Position numbers and translations under genes: made by a program
Shown here: positions 14,382 to 19,941 of the stretch, piece after piece
How the letters are laid out: each line of letters begins with the position of its first letter
Position numbering within the stretch: position 1 is the stretch's first letter
The notes under the pieces: model-generated
Databases searched by the model: none
Told to the model about the DNA's origin: nothing
The model's input: only the letters and a program-made list of their open reading frames with translations
DNA from: SOIV01 sp964435925
Lineage (GTDB): Bacteria > Acidobacteriota > Aminicenantia > Aminicenantales > Aminicenantaceae
Assembly (NCBI GenBank): GCA_964435925.1
Contig: CAYTBG010000044.1
Span: 1-19,941, forward strand
Direction: 5' to 3'
DNA: 19,941 nucleotides

Positions 14382-15704
14382 CTAAAGACCAGAAACAACG
14401 ACGTCCTTGAAGACCAGACTCGGTGTTCGCCAGGAAGAATAGAGCCACGGGTCATTGGCAACTTCGATAAGGTTGTTCCAGAATTTGAGGTGATTTCCAG
14501 CAATGTTCATCTCAGCAACAGCTTGCACTGGCTTGCCATTTTCAAAAAGCTTGCCGAAGATTCCAACCGAGGCATCGCCAGTGGTCGAGTTTGAGTTTCC
14601 GCCGATGAATCCAGTTATAAAGATGCCTCTCCCGAGGTCCTTCATTATTTCTTTCACTGAGCGCTTTCCTGGAGGAATGATCAGATTGGATTTTCCACCT
14701 GTAGTCGGTTCCCAGCCCAACTTCCTGCTGTAGTACCAATCAACATAGAACTCTTTCAGTACACCCGAGTCAACCATGATTCTCTTCTTTGTTGCAAATC
14801 CATCATCATCGAACAAACTACTGCCAAAACCACCCTTAACGAACGGATCATCAATTAGTGTGAAATGCTTGCTGGCAATCTTTCCCCCTTTTTTGTCTGC
14901 AAGGAATGATCGTTTTTGCTGAATATTAGAACCATACATACCAGCCAAAAAACCATCGAGTATCCTTGGAACATTCCTATTCTCGATAATGATCGGCAAG
15001 GTCTCGGTTTTAATCTTTTTTCCTCCAAGAAGATCGAGCGTTCGTGTTGCTGCTTCAGCCCCGATTTTTTCAGGCGCCGGCATGTTCTTTCTTATAACTG
15101 AAGCCACGAAGTGGTAACCACTCGGACGCCTGTCACCTTCACCCTGAGCAGTCATGGAAGCACCAGCTTGGAAGAGAGTATATTCCTCAGAACCTTCAAA
15201 ACCGTTGCTAGCCATCATGAGTAATTCACCATGGCTGTCGATTTCTCTTGCTGTGACTGAAATAACCTTCTTCCCACCTTTGGCTATACAAGACTCCTCT
15301 ATGGCCTTCACCATGTTGTGTCTGTCTTCAGGGCTAAATTTCTTATAGTAAGGATCGAGTTGTCCTAAATCAAGTTTGGCCCTCCCTTTGTAATATTTAG
15401 GATCGGGCAAAGTGCGGTAGGGATCCTCTTCCAAAAGCTTTGTCGTGGCAATGGCATTCGAGATAAAATCCTTCAAAGCGCTCTTACGCAAATCTGAAGT
15501 ACTCTGGGAAGAATATCGTCCGTTCACAAAGATTACGATGCCAAATGACCTTGTGGAAGCTTCTTTAATAGTTTCTGGCTTGCGCTCCCTGTAGCTGATA
15601 TCGACAAATCGCCTCCTGCTCATACGCACCCGGCACTCATCAGCGCCAGCGGATTTCGCAGTTTTAATTGACCAAGCAACCAAATCATACATTTCTTTAT
15701 TCAT
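14382..15704 (-). CDS. tldE: TldE/PmbA family protein, partner of TldD
   Basis: 440 aa from the ATG at 15704, which sits 7 bp from AAAGGAG (15712-15718); the GTG at 15710 would be only 1 bp away. The protein has the two-domain TldE layout: an N-terminal half with GADECRVRMSRRRFVDISYRERK, and a C-terminal half with SSLFDDDGFATKKRIMVDSGVLKEFYVD, GKSNLIIPPG and VAEMNIAGNHLKFWNN. There is no HExxxH, as expected: TldE is the metal-free subunit of the TldD/TldE heterodimer, which threads and cuts unfolded peptides. It begins 16 bp after tldD, so they form an operon. Unlike its partner it has no export signal, so it may stay in the cytoplasm or be carried through Tat with TldD. Confidence 0.9.
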   Translation of the reverse strand: MNKEMYDLVAWSIKTAKSAGADECRVRMSRRRFVDISYRERKPETIKEASTRSFGIVIFVNGRYSSQSTSDLRKSALKDFISNAIATTKLLEEDPYRTLPDPKYYKGRAKLDLGQLDPYYKKFSPEDRHNMVKAIEESCIAKGGKKVISVTAREIDSHGELLMMASNGFEGSEEYTLFQAGASMTAQGEGDRRPSGYHFVASVIRKNMPAPEKIGAEAATRTLDLLGGKKIKTETLPIIIENRNVPRILDGFLAGMYGSNIQQKRSFLADKKGGKIASKHFTLIDDPFVKGGFGSSLFDDDGFATKKRIMVDSGVLKEFYVDWYYSRKLGWEPTTGGKSNLIIPPGKRSVKEIMKDLGRGIFITGFIGGNSNSTTGDASVGIFGKLFENGKPVQAVAEMNIAGNHLKFWNNLIEVANDPWLYSSWRTPSLVFKDVVVSGL

Positions 15705-15711
15705 ATCCACT

Positions 15712-15718
15712 CTCCTTT
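15712..15718 (-). promoter_or_regulatory. ribosome binding site that sets the tldE start
   Basis: AAAGGAG on the minus strand. Spacing of 7 bp to ATG 15704 supports that start over the GTG at 15710. Confidence 0.75.
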
Positions 15719-15720
15719 CC

Positions 15721-17253
15721 TCATCTCTTTACCCCACCTACAGTCATAGACTTCACCAGACATGTCGGCTGGCCGAAGCCGCAGGGAACAGCCTGTCCGC
15801 CTTTACCGCATGCTCCGCCGCCGCCCCTGTACATTTCGAAGTTATTCGCGAGCATGGTCGTGTTCCTCAGCATCTTCGGACCATTGCCCATGATGTTTAC
15901 ATCTTTGATGGGCGCGGTGAGCTTTCCGTTTTCGATAATTCTTCCCTGGGATACGTAGAAGGCGAAATCACCTTCGCCAATTCTAACCTGTCCATTACTT
16001 ACATCCTGGATGTAAATGCCTTTTTTTACGCTCTTAATTACATCCTCTGGCGTACTCAATCCTGCCAGCATATAAGTGTTACGCATTCTTGGCAGAACAA
16101 AATGCTGATAGCTCTGACGACGCCCGTTGCCCGAGGATTTCACTTTATAATGCCGTGCAGAAATCTTATCGTACATGTAGCTGGAAAGGATTCCTTTGTC
16201 GACCAGGACTGTTTTCTGGCCAAGGGTACCCTCGTCATCAGTGTTAATGGAGCCCAAAAGTTTCGGCATAGTGCCGTCGTCAACGATGGTCACAAAGGAT
16301 TCTGCGACTTTTTTACCGAGCATAGTAGAGTAGGTGGATATCTTTTTGCGGTTGAAATCAGCTTCCATCCCGTGTCCTATGGCTTCATGAAGCAGAACTC
16401 CTGTAACACCTGGACCCAGTACGACGGGCATCTCTCCAGCGGGAGGTTGAACCGCATCGAAAAGAACAAGGGACCTGTCTACTGCTGTTTTGGCGATCTC
16501 TTCAGCCACTGCCTGAGTGTAAAAAGAGAAATCCATCCGGCCGCCAAGATTCCATCCTCCTCTCTCTCGCTTGCCGTTCTTTTCCGCTACTACGGTAGCA
16601 TAAAGGTAATTTCTTGGCTGCAGGTCTTCAGCTTTTGTACCGTCGCTGGTAACCACCAGTATCCGTTTCTGCTGGTCATAAAATCCAGCATTTACTTTGA
16701 CTATCAGGGGGGAGAGGGCGAAGCATTTGTCGTTTGCGGATTGTATCATCGGCAGCTTGGATTTAAGCGGAACCGAAGTGAGCAGGGTCTTGAGCGGGTA
16801 GTAATTTTTCATCTTGAGAGGCTCGAACTTGCCAGCGGGTTTTTTTGCCTCATCGCTGGCAATTGTGGCGGCGGTAGAAGCGGCATTCAGCATTGAATTC
16901 TCTTCTAGCTCCTGCGTGAATCCATAGCCTACTTGATCACCTTTCACGGTTCGAATACCTACGCCAAGATCAACGGTGCTGAGGGCCTTGTTGACTTTGC
17001 CGTCTTCCAGTATAATCCTGTTACTGATCGTATGCTCAAAAAATAGATCGGCGAAATCGCCCCCTCTGGACAACGCTTCAGCAAGAATCTTATGGCATAG
17101 ACCGTCTGTAATGCCAAATTCATTTTCAAAATATCCTGTGGTGTCCACACGAGCAAGACTATACAAGCCTCTCGGCAGAAGGGGCGTTGCTATGGTAACT
17201 GCTGCCGCCGCAGCACCGGTCTTGATAAAGGAACGTCTGGAAATTTTTTTCAT
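15721..17253 (-). CDS. tldD: TldD metallopeptidase with Tat signal
   Basis: 510 aa, about 30 longer than typical cytoplasmic TldD because of an N-terminal twin-arginine signal (S-R-R-S-F-I-K, then AAAAAVTIATPLLP). The catalytic zinc site is present: H289-E290-A-I-G-H294 (HExxxH), with C482 in GACGKGGQ as the expected third ligand. The family ending GFGQPTCLVKSMTVGG is intact. TldD with TldE forms a ring-like heterodimer that degrades unfolded peptides and matures some antimicrobial peptides in enterobacteria. Here export of the catalytic subunit implies work in the periplasm. AGGAGG (17258-17263) lies 4 bp upstream of the ATG. It is followed 16 bp later by tldE. No precursor peptide gene is visible next to it apart from the decayed locus at 13984-14284. 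Confidence 0.93.
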   Translation of the reverse strand: MKKISRRSFIKTGAAAAAVTIATPLLPRGLYSLARVDTTGYFENEFGITDGLCHKILAEALSRGGDFADLFFEHTISNRIILEDGKVNKALSTVDLGVGIRTVKGDQVGYGFTQELEENSMLNAASTAATIASDEAKKPAGKFEPLKMKNYYPLKTLLTSVPLKSKLPMIQSANDKCFALSPLIVKVNAGFYDQQKRILVVTSDGTKAEDLQPRNYLYATVVAEKNGKRERGGWNLGGRMDFSFYTQAVAEEIAKTAVDRSLVLFDAVQPPAGEMPVVLGPGVTGVLLHEAIGHGMEADFNRKKISTYSTMLGKKVAESFVTIVDDGTMPKLLGSINTDDEGTLGQKTVLVDKGILSSYMYDKISARHYKVKSSGNGRRQSYQHFVLPRMRNTYMLAGLSTPEDVIKSVKKGIYIQDVSNGQVRIGEGDFAFYVSQGRIIENGKLTAPIKDVNIMGNGPKMLRNTTMLANNFEMYRGGGGACGKGGQAVPCGFGQPTCLVKSMTVGGVKR

Positions 17254-17353
17254 GAGTCCTCCTTTTTTTTATTGTGTGTTAAAAAAGATAATTTGACCAA
17301 AGATAGAGCTTGGCCATAAGATTACATGAGATATAATAATCCTCTCTAAATAT

Positions 17354-17359
17354 ATTATA
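17354..17359 (-). promoter_or_regulatory. candidate -10 box upstream of tldD
   Basis: A perfect TATAAT on the minus strand about 95 bp before the tldD ATG. No convincing -35 is found; TTGCAA is 20 bp upstream. Confidence 0.3.
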
Positions 17360-17428
17360 CGGCATGTCTATATAAAAAGTTGCAAATTTTTGCTTAAACA
17401 TCTTTTTTACCTTGATTGGAGATAAAAT

Positions 17429-17512
17429 TGTCATTGCGAGCGACCGAAGGGAGCGTGGCAATCTCATAAAAAAGGTTGAGATTGCCGCGTCGCTAGGCTC
17501 CTCGCAATGACA
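17429..17512. repeat. REP-like extragenic palindrome, second copy
   Basis: TGTCATTGCGAG at the left end pairs with CTCGCAATGACA at the right end, and GGCAATCTC with GAGATTGCC around a short A-rich centre. It is the same core family as 7381-7467, but the outer CTAAT-N5-CGCAAT ends are missing here. No coding capacity. Confidence 0.75.
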
Positions 17513-17646
17513 TTATGTTTACAATGACGTTATAAATTTGTTGCGGAATTATTGAGCAAGTACGCCTGTCCCCTTTTTTGATTTTCACATTTGTTCGAAA
17601 ATCTGCATACAAACATCTATGGAAATGGATATCCATCTTATAGTTA

Positions 17647-19941
17647 TTATTTAGCGCCTTTCTTCTGGAGTAATTGGACTATTTTTTTGCGCTTCAGAGT
17701 TGTTGCCTGTTTGAGGGCAGTAGAGCCAAAATTGTCTTGGGCATTGATATCTGCACCCGCATCTAGCAAAACCTTGACTGCCTTATCCGTGCCTGTCATT
17801 GCAGCGATCATCAGGAGCGTCCGGCCATCCAGGTCTTTGTCGTTGACGTTCGCCCCGCCTTTGAGTAGTGCCTGGATGGTTTCAAGATGACTCTCAGCGG
17901 TCGCCTCAATCAAGGCTGTATCGCCATCGTATTCTCTGGCGTTTATATCTGCTCCAGCCTCCAGCAGAGTTTTGACAATTGCGGCTTTACCACTGTTTGC
18001 CGCCCTTGTTAAGGCTGTCCCGCCGAACTTATCCCGGGCATTCACGTTGGCTCCAGCCTTTAAGAAGGCCTTTACTATGGCTGTATGGCCATCCTTTACA
18101 GCCCATATCAAAGCTGTCTGCTCCATAAGATTCTCTTTGGCATCAACGTTGGCGCCTTTGTCCAATAGAGCTTGAACGACCGGGGAATGGCCGTTCACGG
18201 CAGCTAGCATCAACCCGCTCCAGCCATCTTCATGCCTCACATTTGCGTCTGCTCCATTGTTCAATAATGCGCTTACTTCTTCAACATCGCCTCGCATTGC
18301 AGCAAAGAGCAGGGCTGTCTCACCATCGGCCTTGACCTCCGCACCCCTACTCAGGAGGGCAAGGGCAGCCTGAGGATTCAACGGCCTTCCCCTCTGTGCA
18401 TTGACAACCAAGTAGCGCGGGAGATAGGCCTCGAGCGGAAGCAGCGCTACAGATGTTTCTCGAGGAGCGCCAGCGTCCTGAAGCAGTTTTACGACCTCAG
18501 CATGACCAAGCGCCTCTGCCATCAGCATGGCTGTCCGTCCATTTGTTGATGCTGCCTTAACGTCTGCTCCCTTTTCCAGTAGGGCCTGCACTGTAGCTTT
18601 GTTCCCGGATAAAGCAGCTAACATCAATGCTGTCTCATGGTAGGCTTTCCCCTTCGCGTTTACGTCCGCGCCTTCTTCCAGCAGCACTTCCACAACTTTA
18701 GTCTGGAGGCTTGACACTGACAGCAAGGGCGTTTGGCCACTAAGTTCGGACCTCGCATCGACATCAGCTCCCGCACCTAAAAGTGCCCTCATAATATCTA
18801 ATGATCCGCGATACACTGGCCCAAGCAAAGGTGTCTGCCCGAACAAATTCTTGGCATTTACATCTGCCCCACGCTCCAGCAGGAGTTTCACGATAAGAGT
18901 GTGGCCTTTGCTTGCCGCCTGATGTAATGCAGTTTGATTCTGCTCATCTCTCGCATTAATGTCTGCACCGCTGTCAAGCAAAGCTTCAACTACCTCAGAA
19001 TTGCCTTTATTGGCCGCATTTATCAAAGCCAATCCAGTGTCGGGTATTTTTGCTTCCAAGATGAGAGCCAGCAGACGATCAACTTCTTCGACGCTGGGTC
19101 TCCGGAGTGGAATATCAGAGTTGACTCGGTGGACGACAACAAGATCTGCCCAGGGAACTACATAGAGTCGGTGGACGTTTATGCCGGAGGTCCAGTAAAC
19201 ATTGTCTTTAAGTCTAAGGCCACCCGGCAGCAACTTTCCTTTCAAGTACAGCCTCCAATTTATATAACCGTAAAGAGTCTTTGTTCCGTAATAAACAGAA
19301 TAAGGAGTCCAGCTTTCTCTTATCCACTTGGTGGGAACTATTTGCTGACCGCGCCATTGGCCGCTGCGTAGATACAGCAGGCCGAATCGGGCCAAGTCCC
19401 GCGCTGATATACGGAAGGGGTACGCGGGAAAACGAGTATTCACGTTATCGCCGTGGCTGCCGCGGAAGTACGTGCAATCTTCTACAGAAAAATCCTCCAT
19501 TTGTAGAGGATCTGCAATGCGTCGTTTGAATTCTTCGAAGAGCTTGGTTCCGGTTTCTTGTTCGAAAATTGTCCCCAATACGTTGAAATCCCAATTATTG
19601 TAGTGGAAAAACGTTCCCGGCAGGTGGCTACCGCGCGGAGGATTATCAAACGATCCGCCAAGGTACAAAGCCGGAAGATAGATGCCAGATCGGCCTTTAA
19701 GCAGATGTCGGATTGTGGCTTGTTTTTCGGAAGCTGTAAGCGGTTCGTTATCATCAATCCCCAGCTCTTCTAATGTGGCCTCGAGATCAATATGGCCCTC
19801 ATGGACGTGGATTCCAAAGATGGCATTAAGCAGGCTTTTACGCATGGAGTGTGCCCGGAAATGCCTCGAAGTGTCGCCCCATTCGTCAAGGATAAGGCCA
19901 TCGACAACAATCACAACAGCGGCGCTGCCGATCTTTTCAAA
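17647..19941 (-). CDS. beta-lactamase-family serine hydrolase fused to ankyrin repeats (5' end outside window)
   Basis: The frame runs off the window at 19941, so the N-terminus is missing. The first visible 300 residues are a beta-lactamase-like (class C/PBP-type) serine hydrolase: S-M-R-K (Ser codon 19846-19848) is the SxxK nucleophile site, H-Y-N-N (about 105 codons after the GTG at 19914) the YxN element, followed by ISARDLARFGLLYLRSGQW, a segment typical of the family. From about 19038 to the end lie roughly 13 ankyrin repeats of about 33 residues (TAL..AA..G....V..LL..GADVNA), one of them interrupted near 18350-18500. Ankyrin stretches bind proteins. A hydrolase with a long ankyrin tail is an unusual architecture; the tail may hold it to a partner. 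It ends LLQKKGAK at 17647. An export signal cannot be assessed. Confidence 0.88.
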   Translation of the reverse strand, partial: FEKIGSAAVVIVVDGLILDEWGDTSRHFRAHSMRKSLLNAIFGIHVHEGHIDLEATLEELGIDDNEPLTASEKQATIRHLLKGRSGIYLPALYLGGSFDNPPRGSHLPGTFFHYNNWDFNVLGTIFEQETGTKLFEEFKRRIADPLQMEDFSVEDCTYFRGSHGDNVNTRFPAYPFRISARDLARFGLLYLRSGQWRGQQIVPTKWIRESWTPYSVYYGTKTLYGYINWRLYLKGKLLPGGLRLKDNVYWTSGINVHRLYVVPWADLVVVHRVNSDIPLRRPSVEEVDRLLALILEAKIPDTGLALINAANKGNSEVVEALLDSGADINARDEQNQTALHQAASKGHTLIVKLLLERGADVNAKNLFGQTPLLGPVYRGSLDIMRALLGAGADVDARSELSGQTPLLSVSSLQTKVVEVLLEEGADVNAKGKAYHETALMLAALSGNKATVQALLEKGADVKAASTNGRTAMLMAEALGHAEVVKLLQDAGAPRETSVALLPLEAYLPRYLVVNAQRGRPLNPQAALALLSRGAEVKADGETALLFAAMRGDVEEVSALLNNGADANVRHEDGWSGLMLAAVNGHSPVVQALLDKGANVDAKENLMEQTALIWAVKDGHTAIVKAFLKAGANVNARDKFGGTALTRAANSGKAAIVKTLLEAGADINAREYDGDTALIEATAESHLETIQALLKGGANVNDKDLDGRTLLMIAAMTGTDKAVKVLLDAGADINAQDNFGSTALKQATTLKRKKIVQLLQKKGAK

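Larger units (their letters stand above)
17254..17646. other. intergenic region with REP-like palindrome
   Basis: It holds a candidate tldD promoter (TATAAT at 17354-17359, minus strand) and the REP-like element at 17429-17512. A 12-bp palindrome ATGGATATCCAT lies at 17625-17636 just beyond the ankyrin gene. No coding signal is seen. Confidence 0.55.

Noticed and set aside
16102..16896. 264-codon open frame antisense to tldD
   Set aside because: It lies entirely within a strongly supported gene, lacks a ribosome site and has no recognisable protein pattern.

Overview
The window reads as a piece of chromosome from a Gram-negative-type (diderm), moderately AT-rich bacterium. It encodes four lipobox or lipobox-like proteins, two probable Tat substrates, a LolA/LolB-like periplasmic protein, an NHL-type six-bladed propeller, an S9B dipeptidyl peptidase and a TldD/TldE pair. 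Together with a zinc-ribbon/TPR gene of a recurrent type and abundant short intergenic palindromes, this style resembles Candidatus Aminicenantes and related Acidobacteriota-like lineages. That placement is an inference from gene style, not from a marker gene. No rRNA, tRNA, CRISPR array, integrase or transposase was seen.

Layout. Bases 1-502 are AT-rich, with one doubtful 48-codon ORF and a half copy of a dispersed repeat. Bases 503-2544 (+) hold a two-gene unit: a polytopic membrane protein followed 2 bp later by a von Willebrand factor A (vWA) lipoprotein with a complete MIDAS motif. Bases 2770-5889 (-) are a run of small envelope-type genes: a LolA/LolB-like protein, a probable lipoprotein, an ABM-like small protein, a collapsed zinc-ribbon/TPR gene and a single-pass membrane protein with a TTG start. 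A PilZ protein (+) and a membrane-anchored unknown (-) follow, convergent. Bases 7237-7625 hold a 139-bp imperfect-palindromic MITE-like element. A DPP-IV lipoprotein peptidase (7626-9923, -) comes next, with paired GGGGCC/GGCCCC palindromes just upstream of its start.

Bases 10260-12106 carry a small unknown gene, a 55-codon ORF on the opposite strand, and the propeller protein. From 12180 to 13904 a Tat-signal TIGR04076-type protein and a lipoprotein MsrB-MsrA fusion are divergent. A decayed gene (13984-14284) lies downstream of tldE. The operon tldD (with Tat signal) - tldE occupies 14382-17253 (-). A second REP-like palindrome lies at 17429-17512. The right edge cuts a serine hydrolase fused to about 13 ankyrin repeats.

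Working together: much of the content points to envelope protein maintenance, including exported peptidases (DPP-IV, Tat-TldD), methionine sulfoxide repair (MsrBA) and lipoprotein handling. Two loci (4573-4905 and 13984-14284) look like genes that lost their middle or are decaying. The dispersed palindromes suggest ongoing short-repeat activity in the intergenic regions.
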